Positions 18,174-27,688 are shown, counted from the stretch's first letter. The stretch is DNA of 64,000 nt from Variovorax sp. IB41 (GCF_016405905.1 NZ_JAEFCB010000008.1:219378-283377); one strand, 5' to 3'. Notes: a model not told the origin generated them from the sequence alone. Numbers and translations: made by a program.

Positions 18174-19405
18174 GCGGCAACTCCCGTCGCCAGCAGCGCG
18201 CGCTTGCCCGCGCCGACCAGGATCGCATCGTTCTGCGGCGTGTGGATGCGGCTGCACAGCACGTCGCGGTAGTGGCGCTCCAGCGGGTTCTGCCGTGTGA
18301 GGCCGTGGTTGCCGCTCAGCTGCAGCGCTAGCTCGACCACGCGGATCGCGTTGTTCGTCACCGTGTACTTGAGGAGGCCGCTGTCGGTGGCCGGCTGCGC
18401 GTGGCCGTTGTCGACGGCCGAGGCCGCGTCGTCGAGCAGCACGCGGCTGGTGCGCAGCAGCGCCTCGATCTCGCCGACATGCTCCTGCACGCGCGGCAGG
18501 CTCGCGAGCGGCGCGCCCAGGCTGCCGGGTGCGCGCTGGTTCAAGAAGCCCACCAGCCAGTCGCGCGCGGCCTGCGCCACCGCGTCGTAGAGGCTGCCGA
18601 GCAGCACGACCATCCAGGCTTGCTGGGTGGCGTGCGCGTCGATGTCGGTCTGGCTGCCGGCGTCGGGCGCCCAGTCGGCGGGCGCGCGCAGGTCGACCGC
18701 GTGGTCCAGGTCGATCGCGACGTTCTCGAAGATCACTTCGTGGCTGCCCGAGGCGCGCAGGCCCAGGTGGTCCCAGCTGGCGATCACGCGCACGCCGGGG
18801 GCATGGCGCGGCACCAGGAACACGCCGGTGCGCGGCGTCGCCTCGTCGGTGCGCGCCCACACGGCGAGCCAGGTCAGGCCCTCGATGCCGGTGGTGTAGA
18901 GCTTGTGGCCGTCGATCGTCCAGCCGTTGCCTTCGCGCCTCGCGATGGTCGATGGCAGGCCGCCGCGCGAAGGCGAACCGAGCGCCGGCTCCACGCGCAG
19001 CGCGTTGATGAGCGCACCGCGCTCCACCGCGTCGCGCGCCACGCGTTCGCGCAGTTGCGGCGGCCAGCGGTTGTCGCCGCGCGTGAGCGCATGGTGCTGC
19101 AGGTAGGTCATCGTGAGGATGAGCGCCGTGGCCGGCTCGCCGCGCGCCACGGCCGCGATCACGCGCCGGGCCGTCGCCAGCGTGGCGCTGCCGCCGCCAT
19201 GTACCGCGGGGGCGACCAGGCCGACGAGGCCGTTCGCCTGTAGGGCCTCGAAGTTCTCTTGCGGGAAGGCGCCGCTGCGGTCGTAGTCGGCGGCGGTGGC
19301 CGCGAACTGTGCCGACAGCCGGGCCAGCAGCGTGGCATCGACGGTGGCGGAGGGGGAAGGTTCTTCAGGCGTGGCCGACGGGCGGCGCAAGGGGAGTGCA
19401 CTCAT
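18170..19405 (-). CDS. Acyl-CoA dehydrogenase-fold flavin monooxygenase (SfnB/DszC-like)
   Basis: A 411-residue protein with the acyl-CoA dehydrogenase architecture: helical N-domain, beta-domain (GHKLYTTGIEGLTWLAVWA) and helical C-domain. In sulfur-scavenging loci this fold serves as an FMNH2- or FAD-dependent monooxygenase or desulfurisation enzyme (DszC, SfnB, SfnC), and the setting here supports that use over beta-oxidation. It is the first gene of the leftward operon and diverges from the receptor gene at 19549. ATG 19405 is preferred; the frame is open to 19486 but that extension looks non-coding. Confidence 0.8.
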   Translation of the reverse strand: MSALPLRRPSATPEEPSPSATVDATLLARLSAQFAATAADYDRSGAFPQENFEALQANGLVGLVAPAVHGGGSATLATARRVIAAVARGEPATALILTMTYLQHHALTRGDNRWPPQLRERVARDAVERGALINALRVEPALGSPSRGGLPSTIARREGNGWTIDGHKLYTTGIEGLTWLAVWARTDEATPRTGVFLVPRHAPGVRVIASWDHLGLRASGSHEVIFENVAIDLDHAVDLRAPADWAPDAGSQTDIDAHATQQAWMVVLLGSLYDAVAQAARDWLVGFLNQRAPGSLGAPLASLPRVQEHVGEIEALLRTSRVLLDDAASAVDNGHAQPATDSGLLKYTVTNNAIRVVELALQLSGNHGLTRQNPLERHYRDVLCSRIHTPQNDAILVGAGKRALLATGVAA

Positions 19406-19548
19406 GGTTCCCGCACGGTACCGGCCTGTCGGCGCGCCGAAAACGACGCATCCCGCATATGCAAACTCGTTTTTCTGCGTTCGCATTTGCGGGGCGGCTC
19501 GGTACGGTCACGCTTGCCTCCAGTGCTGGAGAAGAAAGACCGCAACGC

Positions 19549-20562
19549 ATGAAACTCGATGTCCCGCTCGATCGCCGCAGCCTGCTGCAGATGGCCGCCG
19601 CATGGGCCGCTGCCGGCCTGGGGAGCGGCGCCGCGCAGGCCGCAGCGCCGTCGCGCGACCAGGCCTCACTCTCGGGCGTCACCCTGCGCGTCGGCACCTA
19701 CAAGGGCCTGTGGCGCCCGCTGCTGCAGGCCTCGGGCCAGGCCAACACGCCCTACAGGATCGACTGGCGCGAGCTCAACAACGGCGTGCTGCACATCGAG
19801 GCCATCAACGGCGATGCGCTCGACCTGGGCTCGGGCAGCGAGATTCCGCCGGTGTTCGCGGCGCGCCAGAAGTCCAGCGTGCGCCTGGTGGCCGTGACGC
19901 ACGAAGACCTCAACAACCAGGCCACGCTCGCGCGCAAGGACGCACCGATCCGCTCGATCGCCGACTTCAAGGGCAAGCGCGTGGGCTACGTGCGCGCCAC
20001 CACCTCGCACTACTACCTGGCCAAGCAACTGGCCGAGGCGGGCCTCTCGTTCAGCGACATCCAGGCCGTGAGCCTCACCCCCTCGGACGGCCTTTCGGCC
20101 TTCGCGCGCGGCGACCTCGATGCGTGGGCCATCTACGGCTACAACGGCCAGATCGCGCGCACCCAGTACGGCGCGCGGGTCATCAAGACCGGCGTGGGCT
20201 ATCTCTCGGGCAACTTCCCGATCTACGCCAACCCGCGCGCGCTGGACGACACGCTGCGCCGCGCGGCATTGAGCGACCTGCTGCAGCGGCTGCAGCGTTC
20301 GTTCGCATGGATCAACGGCAATTTCCTCGCCTATGCGCGCGCGCAGTCGGCCGAGACGCGCGTGCCGGTCGGCGACCTGGTCGAACTCTTCAATGGCCGC
20401 AGCGGCGACTACAGCCTCGGCCCGGTCACCGACGCCGTGGTGCGCAGCCACCAGGACGTGGCCGACACCTTCCTGAAGATCGGCGTGCTCGACGGCCCCG
20501 CCGATGTGAAGCCGCTGTGGGACCGCAGCTTCGAGAACGCGCTGCGCTTGCCCGCCGTCTGA
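19549..20562 (+). CDS. Sulfonate-type ABC transporter substrate-binding protein
   Basis: A 337-residue exported receptor with a Tat-like signal (DRRSLLQMAAAW ... AQAAA) and the SsuA-like core GVTLRVGTYKGLWRPLL, DLGSGSEIPPVFAAR and DFKGKRVGYVRATTSHY. It leads the rightward operon, 37 bases before the SsuD-like gene, and has a ribosome site (gaagaaag) ahead of the ATG. Its sequence is clearly different from the other three receptors of the island, suggesting a different ligand. Confidence 0.87.
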   Translation: MKLDVPLDRRSLLQMAAAWAAAGLGSGAAQAAAPSRDQASLSGVTLRVGTYKGLWRPLLQASGQANTPYRIDWRELNNGVLHIEAINGDALDLGSGSEIPPVFAARQKSSVRLVAVTHEDLNNQATLARKDAPIRSIADFKGKRVGYVRATTSHYYLAKQLAEAGLSFSDIQAVSLTPSDGLSAFARGDLDAWAIYGYNGQIARTQYGARVIKTGVGYLSGNFPIYANPRALDDTLRRAALSDLLQRLQRSFAWINGNFLAYARAQSAETRVPVGDLVELFNGRSGDYSLGPVTDAVVRSHQDVADTFLKIGVLDGPADVKPLWDRSFENALRLPAV

Positions 20563-20599
20563 ACACCCCCCAAACCTCGACAACAAACAAAGGACTCCC

Positions 20600-21727
20600 A
20601 TGAGCCAGACCACCCAGAACACCCAGAGCGACGTTGAATTCATCGGCATGATCCAGGGCCAGAAGGTCTCGGAGATCCATGCCGCCAAGGGCCCGGCCAT
20701 CGACCGCGACTACGTGCGCGCTTTCGCGCAGGCGCACGAGAATGCCGGCTTCGACCGCGTGCTGGTGCCGCACCATTCGACCGGCCCCGATGCCACGCTC
20801 ACCGTGGCGTACGCGGCCTCGGTCACCGAGCGCATCCACTTCATGCTCGCGCACCGCCCGGGCTTCGTCGCACCCACGCTCGCGGCGCGGCAGTTCGCCT
20901 CGCTCGACCAGTTCAGCGGCGGGCGCCTGGGCGTGCACTACATCTCGGGCGGCTCCGACGAAGAGCAGCGCCGCGACGGCGACTGGCTCGACCACGACCA
21001 GCGCTACGCCCGCACCGACGAATACCTGGACGTGCTGCACAAGGTGTGGACCGCCGACAAGCCCTTCGACCACGAAGGCGCGCACTACCACTACCAGAAC
21101 GCGTTCTCCGAAGTGAAGCCGCTGCAGACGCGCAACGGCAAGCCGCATGTGCCGGTGTATTTCGGCGGTGCGTCGGAGGCGGCCATTCCGGTCGCCGGCA
21201 AGTACGCCGATGTGTATGCGCTATGGGGCGAATCGCTCGAGCAGGCGCGCGAGCTCACGACGCGCGTGCGCGCAGAAGCAGCCAGGCACGGGCGCAGCGT
21301 GCGCTTCTCGGTGTCGTTCCGCCCGATCCTCGCAGAGACCGAAGAGGCCGCGTGGGCGCGCGCCGAGAACATCCTGGCCGAGACGAAGCGCCTGCGCGTG
21401 GTGCAGGGCTACAACCGCGGCGGCCCGCAGCAAAGCGAGGGCGCCAAGCGCCTGCTCGCCGCGGCCGACAAGGGTCCGCGCGTGGACAAGCGCCTGTGGA
21501 CGGCCGTCGCACAGGAAATCGGCGGCCGCTCGAACAGCACCGCGCTGGTCGGCACGCCCGAGCAGGTGGCCGATGCGCTGCTGGACTACTACGACCTGGG
21601 CGTGACGACGTTCCTCATCCGCGGCTTCGATCCGCTGGAAGACGCGACCGACTACGGGCGCGAGCTGATTCCTCGCACGCGCGAACTCGTCGCGCAGCGC
21701 GCGCAATCGCAACGCAAGGCGGCCTGA
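20600..21727 (+). CDS. LLM-class flavin-dependent monooxygenase (SsuD-like)
   Basis: A 375-residue TIM-barrel monooxygenase of the bacterial luciferase-like group. Length and segments such as DPxxTL-type YAASVTERIHFMLAHRPGF, RLGVHYISGG and YFGGASEAA match alkanesulfonate monooxygenase SsuD, which uses FMNH2 to release sulfite and an aldehyde from sulfonates. A flavin reductase (SsuE) gene is not in the island, so reduced flavin must come from elsewhere. It lies directly after a sulfonate receptor gene and three bases before a class II aldolase gene. Confidence 0.87.
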   Translation: MSQTTQNTQSDVEFIGMIQGQKVSEIHAAKGPAIDRDYVRAFAQAHENAGFDRVLVPHHSTGPDATLTVAYAASVTERIHFMLAHRPGFVAPTLAARQFASLDQFSGGRLGVHYISGGSDEEQRRDGDWLDHDQRYARTDEYLDVLHKVWTADKPFDHEGAHYHYQNAFSEVKPLQTRNGKPHVPVYFGGASEAAIPVAGKYADVYALWGESLEQARELTTRVRAEAARHGRSVRFSVSFRPILAETEEAAWARAENILAETKRLRVVQGYNRGGPQQSEGAKRLLAAADKGPRVDKRLWTAVAQEIGGRSNSTALVGTPEQVADALLDYYDLGVTTFLIRGFDPLEDATDYGRELIPRTRELVAQRAQSQRKAA

Positions 21728-21730
21728 GCG

Positions 21731-22555
21731 ATGAGCGCCGTTCTTTCCATCGACCGCAGCGCGACCCAGCCGCTCAAGCTCAACCCGAACCCGCAGCAGA
21801 AGTACTGGTTCGACCCGGTCCCGCCGCGCACCAGCGTGCAGGCCGAGCGCCGCCACCGGCAGGAGCGCCTGGCGGGCGCGTTCCGCCTGTTCGCGCGTTT
21901 CGGCTTCGCGCAGGGACTCGCGGGCCACATCACCGCGCGCGATCCGGAGCTTGCCGATCACTTCTGGGTCAACCCGCTGGGCATCCACTTCTCGCGCATC
22001 AAGGTGTCCGACCTGCTGCTGGTCAATTCGAAGGGCGAGACGGTGATCGGCGACAGGCCGCTCAACAAGGCCGCCTTCGCGATCCACGCCGCGATCCACG
22101 AGCACAACCCGAAGATCGTCGCCGCCGCCCACACGCATTCGACCTACGGCAAGGCCTGGTCCACGCTGGGCCGCAAGCTCGACACGATCACGCAGGACAG
22201 CTGCGTGTTCCACGACGACGTGGCGCTCTTCGACGACTTCACCGGCATGGTGGTCGACACCAGCGAAGGCGACCGTATCGCGCATGCGCTGGGCGACAAG
22301 AAGGGCGCGATCCTCAAGAACCACGGCATCCTGACCGCGGGCCCGACGGTGGAGGCCGCCGCGTGGTGGTACATCGCGCTCGACAACGCCTGCCACACGC
22401 AGCTCCTCGCAGAAGCCGCGGGCAAGCCGCAGGCGATCGACGAGGAAACAGCGCGCCATACGCACAGCCAGATCGGCGGCCCGGAGGGGGCCATCCATTC
22501 CTTCTACAGCCTCTACGAAGGCCTCGTGGAAGCGGAACCCGAGCTGCTGCTTTGA
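21731..22555 (+). CDS. Class II aldolase/adducin family protein
   Basis: A 274-residue protein of the class II aldolase/adducin fold. The zinc ligands are seen as AAHTHSTYG (first two histidines) and LKNHGILTAGPTVEAA (third), with the family's GHITARDP near the N-terminus. Members act as aldolases or epimerases on sugar phosphates or hydroxy acids, and some are of unknown function. Its place between SsuD-like and SsuA-like genes suggests it processes the carbon part of a sulfonate after or before desulfonation; that is inference. Confidence 0.82.
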   Translation: MSAVLSIDRSATQPLKLNPNPQQKYWFDPVPPRTSVQAERRHRQERLAGAFRLFARFGFAQGLAGHITARDPELADHFWVNPLGIHFSRIKVSDLLLVNSKGETVIGDRPLNKAAFAIHAAIHEHNPKIVAAAHTHSTYGKAWSTLGRKLDTITQDSCVFHDDVALFDDFTGMVVDTSEGDRIAHALGDKKGAILKNHGILTAGPTVEAAAWWYIALDNACHTQLLAEAAGKPQAIDEETARHTHSQIGGPEGAIHSFYSLYEGLVEAEPELLL

Positions 22556-22577
22556 GGCCAGGACCCGTTCAATAGAA

Positions 22578-22639
22578 ACCGTTCACGCTGAGCTTGTCGA
22601 AGCGCCGCGCAAGGCTTCGACAAGCTCAGCCCGAACGGC
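22578..22639. repeat. REP-like inverted repeat, copy 1
   Basis: Long imperfect palindrome: arms gctgagcttgtcgaagc and gcttcgacaagctcagc around a 10-base centre, with outer arms accgttc / gaacggct. A nearly identical copy, inverted, is at 58705. This hairpin sits between the aldolase and the next receptor gene inside the operon and could stabilise or punctuate the transcript. Similar elements are dispersed in many proteobacterial genomes. Confidence 0.85.
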
Positions 22640-22671
22640 TCGTAACGCATGACATCTTCCGGAATCCGCCT

Positions 22672-23673
22672 ATGACCGCATCCCTTTCCCGCCGCAGCGT
22701 GCTGCGCGCAAGTGGCGCCGCCGCCGTGGTCGCCTCGGGCGGCCTGATCGCCTCGCAGGCGTTCTCGCAGCAGGCGCGCAAGCTCACCTTCGCATGGAAC
22801 GCCGCCGCGTTCTGCCTCTCGCCGGTGGTGGTGGCGCAGGAGCGCGGCTACTTCGAGCGCAACGGGCTGCAGGTGGACCTGATCAACTACACGGGTTCCA
22901 CCGACCAGCTGCTCGAATCGCTCGCCACCGCGAAGGCCGATGCGGCCGTGGGCATGATCCACCGCTGGCTCAAGCCGCTGGAGTCGGGCTTCGACGTGAA
23001 GATCGTGGGCAGCTCGCACGGCGGCTGTGTGCGCCTGGTGGGCGCCAAGGCTGCGGGCGTGACCAACCTCGCGAGCCTGAAGGGCAAGATCATCGGCGTG
23101 TCGGACATCGCGAGCCCGGGCAAGAACTTCTTCTCGATCCTGCTGGCCAAGAACGGCATCGATGCCGACCGCGACGTCACCTGGCGCCAGTACCCGGCCG
23201 ACCTGCTGGACATCGCGGTGCAGAAGGGCGAGATCCACGCCATTGCCGACGGCGACCCGAACGTCTACCTGATCGAGAAGCGCAACAAGGGCGCGTTCGT
23301 CGAGGTGGCGAGCAACCTCTCGGGCGAATACAAGGACAAGGTCTGCTGCATCGTCGGCGCGCGCGGCGAGCTGGTGCGCAAGGACAAGCCGACCGTCGCG
23401 GCGCTCGTGCGTTCCATCGCGCAGGCCTCGGACTACGTGGCAGAGAACCCGAACGAATCGGCCAAGCTCTTTGCGAAGTACTCGCCCAAGGTGCCGATCG
23501 AGGACCTGCGCGCGCTGCTCGGCACGCTCACGCACAACCACCATCCGCTGGGCAAGAACCTGCGCGACGAGGTGGCGTTCTACGCGCGCGATTTCCGCAG
23601 CGTCGGCGTGCTCAAGAAGACAACCGATCCGGTGCGCTTCGCGGAGCACGTGTCTTTCGATCCGCTGGCATGA
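22672..23673 (+). CDS. Sulfonate/nitrate-type ABC transporter substrate-binding protein
   Basis: A 333-residue receptor with a Tat motif (SRRSVLRASG) and signal cleavage near FSQQ. The core reads as an NMT1/SsuA-like protein (VVVAQERGYFERNGLQVDL, TGSTDQLLESLATAKADAAVGM, SLKGKIIGVSDIASPGKNF). Its stop overlaps the start of the permease gene (ATGA), so this is the cognate receptor of the SsuBC-like transporter. The open frame runs upstream into the REP-like repeat, but the ATG at 22672 begins the signal peptide. Confidence 0.9.
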   Translation: MTASLSRRSVLRASGAAAVVASGGLIASQAFSQQARKLTFAWNAAAFCLSPVVVAQERGYFERNGLQVDLINYTGSTDQLLESLATAKADAAVGMIHRWLKPLESGFDVKIVGSSHGGCVRLVGAKAAGVTNLASLKGKIIGVSDIASPGKNFFSILLAKNGIDADRDVTWRQYPADLLDIAVQKGEIHAIADGDPNVYLIEKRNKGAFVEVASNLSGEYKDKVCCIVGARGELVRKDKPTVAALVRSIAQASDYVAENPNESAKLFAKYSPKVPIEDLRALLGTLTHNHHPLGKNLRDEVAFYARDFRSVGVLKKTTDPVRFAEHVSFDPLA

Positions 23674-24725
23674 GCGCGGTCATCGATCGGGTGCTGGAGG
23701 CGCCGACCGCGTCGGGGAACTGGCGCCGTGCCAAGGCCGCTAAGGCCGCTTTCCCCGCGCGCGCCGCCGAAGGTTTCTGGCGCACCGGCGTGCTCGCGAC
23801 AGCGGCGTGGCTCGCGCTCGGCCTGCTCACGGTCTACTGGCCGAACAAGGCGGTGGGCTTCAGCGACTGGGCGTACACGGACGAGTTCGGCATCGCGGCC
23901 ATCGCCGTGGGCGCGCTGCTGCTGGCCGTCGCGTTGCTCGGCTCGCGCGCGGGCCGCGTGGCGCGCGTGCTGCGGCCCGCAGGCCCGTGGCTCGTCGCGC
24001 TGCCGGTGCTCTTCGCCGTCTGGGAGATCGCGACGGCCAAGCTCGCGCTGCTCCCCACGCCGTTCTTCGCACCACCGCAAAGCCTGGTCGAGACCTACAT
24101 CGACGACTGGCGCCGCCTCGGCGAAAGCCTGCTGCATTCGGCGCGCCTGCTCGCCCACGGCTTCGTGCTGGGCGCGCTCGCGGGCTTTCTCACGGGCGTG
24201 ACCATCGGCTGGTCGCGCATCGCGGGCTACTGGGTGCATCCGGTGCTGCGCTTCGTCGGGCCGGTGCCGGCCTCGGCGCTGCTGCCGCTCGCGTTCTTCT
24301 TCTTTCCGTCGAGCTATGCGGCGGCGGTGTTTTTGATCGCGCTCGCCACGGGCTTTCCGGTGGCGGTGCTCACCTGGTCGGGCGTGGCCGGCGTCAACCG
24401 CAACTACTACGACGTGGCGCGCACCATGGGCGCGAGCGAGCGCTTCCTGGTGCTGCGCGTGGCGATTCCCGCCGCGCTGCCGCAGGTGTTCGTGGGCCTG
24501 TTCATGGGGCTGGGCGCCGCGTTCTCGGTGCTCGTGACGGCCGAGATGATGGGCGTGAAGGCGGGCCTGGGCTTCTACCTGTCGTGGGCGCAGGGCTGGG
24601 CCTCGTACTCGAACATGTACGCCGCGCTGATCGTGATGGCCGTGCTGTGCTCGGGCCTCATCACGCTGCTCTTCAAGGTGCGCGACCGCGTGCTGTCGTG
24701 GCAGAAGGGGACCGTGAAGTGGTAG
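23670..24725 (+). CDS. ABC transporter permease (SsuC-like)
   Basis: A 351-residue inner-membrane permease. After an extra N-terminal part with about three hydrophobic segments (residues 45-135) comes the usual BPD_transp_1 core with the EAA-type loop VARTMGASERFLVLRVAIPAALPQVFVGL. That core resembles SsuC/TauC; the N-terminal addition makes it longer than the usual 250-270 residues. It is coupled by overlaps to the receptor before and the ATPase after. Confidence 0.9.
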   Translation: MSAVIDRVLEAPTASGNWRRAKAAKAAFPARAAEGFWRTGVLATAAWLALGLLTVYWPNKAVGFSDWAYTDEFGIAAIAVGALLLAVALLGSRAGRVARVLRPAGPWLVALPVLFAVWEIATAKLALLPTPFFAPPQSLVETYIDDWRRLGESLLHSARLLAHGFVLGALAGFLTGVTIGWSRIAGYWVHPVLRFVGPVPASALLPLAFFFFPSSYAAAVFLIALATGFPVAVLTWSGVAGVNRNYYDVARTMGASERFLVLRVAIPAALPQVFVGLFMGLGAAFSVLVTAEMMGVKAGLGFYLSWAQGWASYSNMYAALIVMAVLCSGLITLLFKVRDRVLSWQKGTVKW

Positions 24726-25507
24726 CCATTGCCGACACCGCTGTGCGCCAGGCCGGCGCGCGGATCGACATCCACGGCGTGAGTCACTGGTTCGACGTGC
24801 CCGCGGGCCCGCTGCAGGTGCTCGACGACATCGACCTCACGGTGAAGCCCGGCGAATTCGTCGCGCTGCTCGGCCCGAGCGGCTGCGGCAAGTCGACGCT
24901 GCTGCGGCTGGTCGCGGGCCTGGAGCCCGCCACCGCCGGCCGCATCACGCAGGACGATGCGGCGATCACGCGGCCCGACCCGTCGCGCATCGTCGTCTTC
25001 CAGGACCCGACGCTCTACCCGTGGCGCAGCGTGTGGGACAACGTGGCGCTCGGCCTGCAGGCGCGCGGTGTGCTGAAGGCCCAGCGCGGGCGCGTGGACG
25101 AGGCGCTCAAGCTCGTGGGCCTCACCGATTTCGCCAAGGCCTTTCCGCACCAGCTCTCGGGCGGCATGGCGCAGCGCGTGGCCTTGGCGCGTGCGCTGGT
25201 CAACGACCCGCAACTGCTGGTGCTCGACGAACCGCTGGGCAAGCTCGATTCGCTCACGCGCATCGCGATGCAGAGCGAGCTGGTCAACCTGTGGCAGCGC
25301 GCGGGCTTCTCGGCGCTGCTGGTGACGCACGACGTGGAAGAGGCGCTTTTCCTCGCCAACCGTGTGATCGTGCTGAGCGACCGGCCGGCGCGCATCGCAG
25401 CGGAGATTGTGGTCGACCTGCCGTATCCGCGGCATCGCGGCCACGCGCGGCTCGCAGAGCTGCGTCACGAAGCGCTGCGGCACCTGGGGCTCGACGCCAC
25501 CTGGTGA
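24719..25507 (+). CDS. ABC transporter ATP-binding protein (SsuB-like)
   Basis: A 262-residue ATPase with Walker [10 protein letters not shown] (52-60), the signature [15 protein letters not shown], Walker B LLVLDEP and the H-loop THDVEEAL, the normal set of a nitrate/sulfonate/taurine importer. The GTG start at 24719 overlaps the end of the permease gene; the following GTA leaves no better start. Its stop is one base before the ATG of the cytochrome gene. Confidence 0.92.
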   Translation: MVAIADTAVRQAGARIDIHGVSHWFDVPAGPLQVLDDIDLTVKPGEFVALLGPSGCGKSTLLRLVAGLEPATAGRITQDDAAITRPDPSRIVVFQDPTLYPWRSVWDNVALGLQARGVLKAQRGRVDEALKLVGLTDFAKAFPHQLSGGMAQRVALARALVNDPQLLVLDEPLGKLDSLTRIAMQSELVNLWQRAGFSALLVTHDVEEALFLANRVIVLSDRPARIAAEIVVDLPYPRHRGHARLAELRHEALRHLGLDATW

Positions 25508-25508
25508 G

Positions 25509-26666
25509 ATGAACAGCACGCCCGAGGCCGATTGGCTCAACCTGCTGATCGGCCTGCTCCAGGGCACGCAACTGCAACTGCTGCGGGTGCTCGATGCGCT
25601 CGGGCTCGCGGCGCAGGCGCATGGCCAGCCGGCGTGGCCATGGGCGTTGCGGCTCTCGGGCGAGAACCTGCTGATCGATGCCGGGCAGGCACGCAGCCTC
25701 GCGTGGACGCTGGTGTGCGTGGCCGTCGCGGCGCTGGCGTTGCTGCTTGCGCTGGCCTGGCGGCGTCCGCGGCTCTACCTCTTCGCGCTGGTGCCGATGC
25801 TGCTGATCGCAGCGCCATGGCCCGAGGCGCAGGTGGTGCTGGTGCCAGCGACGCCGACGAGTTTCCAGTCGTCGCCCACGGGCTTCACCGCCGCCTCCAT
25901 TGCCAAGGGCCGCGTGCTCTATGCGCAGAACTGCATGGCCTGCCACGGCGCGGACGGCAAGGGCGAGGGGCCGCTGGCCGCTTCGCTCGCGGTGTGGCCG
26001 CCGAACCTCAGCGGCCCGCTGCTGTGGCGGCGCGCCGATGGCGACCTGCTCTGGCACATCCTGCACGGCACGCGCGATGCGCGGCGGCAGCCCACGATGC
26101 CGGGCTTCGCCGCGCGGCTGGACGAAGCCGATGCCTGGGCGCTGATCGACTACATGAAGGCCCAGGGCGCGGGCCAGAGCCTGCGCGCGCTCGGCAACTG
26201 GCCGCAGCCCATCGGCCTGCCCGACATGGCGGTGCGCTGCGGCGCGCAGCCGCCGCGGCTGCTCGCGAGCTGGCGCGGGCAGCGCGTGCGCATCGTGGCA
26301 GGCAACGCCGCGCCGGCGGAAGACCCGCGGCTCGTGACGGTCCAGCTGGTCGCGCCGTCGGAAGCCGCGCCGGCCGCAGCCGATTGCGTGGCCGATTCGC
26401 CCGCCGCCTGGGAGGCGCTCGCCCTGATCGCCGGCACCGACCGCCTCGCCGGCACGCAGCTCATCGCCGACCGCGACGGCTGGCTGCGCGCGCGCGGCGA
26501 GCCCGGCAAGGCGGGCTGGTCCGACGACGACCTGCTGTGCCGCAGCGAACGCGCGCCTGCCGCGTCGGCGAACGGCACCGCACTGCCCGCCGATGGGCTG
26601 GGCGCACTCATCGCCCGCATGGACGCGGAGCCGGTGCGCTTCGTCAAGGGCGGCTTCATTCACTGA
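25509..26666 (+). CDS. Membrane-anchored c-type cytochrome
   Basis: A 385-residue protein with a hydrophobic membrane region at about residues 59-105 and a single haem-binding motif CMACH at 142-146, followed by a mono-haem cytochrome c domain with MPGF (likely methionine ligand) about 55 residues on. The C-terminal 170 residues contain four further cysteines but no second CxxCH and are not recognised. Being one base after the SsuB-like gene and 26 bases before a receptor gene, it is part of the sulfonate operon. A role in accepting electrons from sulfite oxidation or another periplasmic enzyme is possible but unproven. Confidence 0.8.
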   Translation: MNSTPEADWLNLLIGLLQGTQLQLLRVLDALGLAAQAHGQPAWPWALRLSGENLLIDAGQARSLAWTLVCVAVAALALLLALAWRRPRLYLFALVPMLLIAAPWPEAQVVLVPATPTSFQSSPTGFTAASIAKGRVLYAQNCMACHGADGKGEGPLAASLAVWPPNLSGPLLWRRADGDLLWHILHGTRDARRQPTMPGFAARLDEADAWALIDYMKAQGAGQSLRALGNWPQPIGLPDMAVRCGAQPPRLLASWRGQRVRIVAGNAAPAEDPRLVTVQLVAPSEAAPAAADCVADSPAAWEALALIAGTDRLAGTQLIADRDGWLRARGEPGKAGWSDDDLLCRSERAPAASANGTALPADGLGALIARMDAEPVRFVKGGFIH

Positions 26667-26692
26667 TTTTTTTCACCGGACACGAAAGAACC

Positions 26693-27664
26693 ATGACCTC
26701 GAACCTCGACACCTCACGCCGCAAGCTCCTCAACCAAGGCCTCGCCGCCGCCACGGCCGCCGCCTTGCCCGCCTTCTCGCTGCCGGCCCGCGCGCAGGGC
26801 CGCCCGGTGCTCAAGGCCGGCGACCAGAAGGGCGGGCTGCGCGCGCTGCTCGAAGCGGCCGGCGGTCTCGAAGGGCTCGGCTACGACATCCAGTGGTCCG
26901 AATTTCCCGCGGCCGCGCCGCTGGCCGAAGCGCTGAACGCGGCGGCGGTCGATTCGGGCCCCATCGGCGATGCGCCGCTGATCTTCGCGCTGGCCGCGGG
27001 CACGCGCGTCAAGGCCATCGGCGCGAACCGCTCCGACTCCTACGGCACCGCAGTGCTCGTGCGCCCCGATTCGCCGCTCAAGAGCGCGGCCGACCTCAAG
27101 GGCAAGAGCATCGCCACCAACCGCGGCTCCATCGGCCACTACGTGACGCTCAAGGCCATCACAGCGGCGGGTCTGAAGCCCGAGGAGGTGAACCTGCGCT
27201 TCCTCGCGCCGGCCGACGCCAAGCTCGCGCTCACGCAGGGCTCGGTCGATGCCTGGGCCACCTGGGAGCCCTACACCGCGCTGGCCGAGGTGAGCCGCCA
27301 TGCGCGCGTGCTGGTGAGCGGGCGCGGGCTGCTGCCCGGCTTGAGCTACCTTGCGGCGACCGATGCGGCCATCGCGGCCAAGCGGCCGGTGCTGCAGGAC
27401 TTCCTGCAGCGCGTGGTGAAGGCGCAGCTCTGGTCGTACCGCAACGTCGATGCCTATTCGGCCGCGCTGGCCCGCATCATCGGCATCCCACCCGAGGCGG
27501 CGAAGCTGCAGTTCGAGCGGCGCCAGCAGAAGTGGGTGGCCATCGACGCGCAGGTCATCGCCGACCAGCAGGGCACGGCGGACTTCTACCGGCAGGTGGG
27601 GCTCATCAAGCAGCCGCTCGATGTGAAGGGCACGTTCGACACCGGCTTCGGCGTCGCCGGCTAG
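26693..27664 (+). CDS. Sulfonate ABC transporter substrate-binding protein, paralogue
   Basis: A 323-residue exported receptor with a Tat-like signal (SRRKLLNQG ... ARAQ). Its KAGDQKGGLRALLEAAG opening, AAAVDSGPIGDAPLI and DLKGKSIATNRGSIGHY match the receptor encoded at 17193-18173 closely enough to call them paralogues within one island. It ends the rightward operon and is convergent with the AraC-family regulator gene 24 bases on. Confidence 0.9.
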   Translation: MTSNLDTSRRKLLNQGLAAATAAALPAFSLPARAQGRPVLKAGDQKGGLRALLEAAGGLEGLGYDIQWSEFPAAAPLAEALNAAAVDSGPIGDAPLIFALAAGTRVKAIGANRSDSYGTAVLVRPDSPLKSAADLKGKSIATNRGSIGHYVTLKAITAAGLKPEEVNLRFLAPADAKLALTQGSVDAWATWEPYTALAEVSRHARVLVSGRGLLPGLSYLAATDAAIAAKRPVLQDFLQRVVKAQLWSYRNVDAYSAALARIIGIPPEAAKLQFERRQQKWVAIDAQVIADQQGTADFYRQVGLIKQPLDVKGTFDTGFGVAG

Positions 27665-27688
27665 GCGTCGCAGGTCAGGTGCCGCGGG

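Noticed and set aside
22594..22671. Coding extension of the receptor gene into the REP-like repeat
   Set aside because: The extension is the translated palindrome, a known source of false N-termini; the Tat signal starts at 22672.
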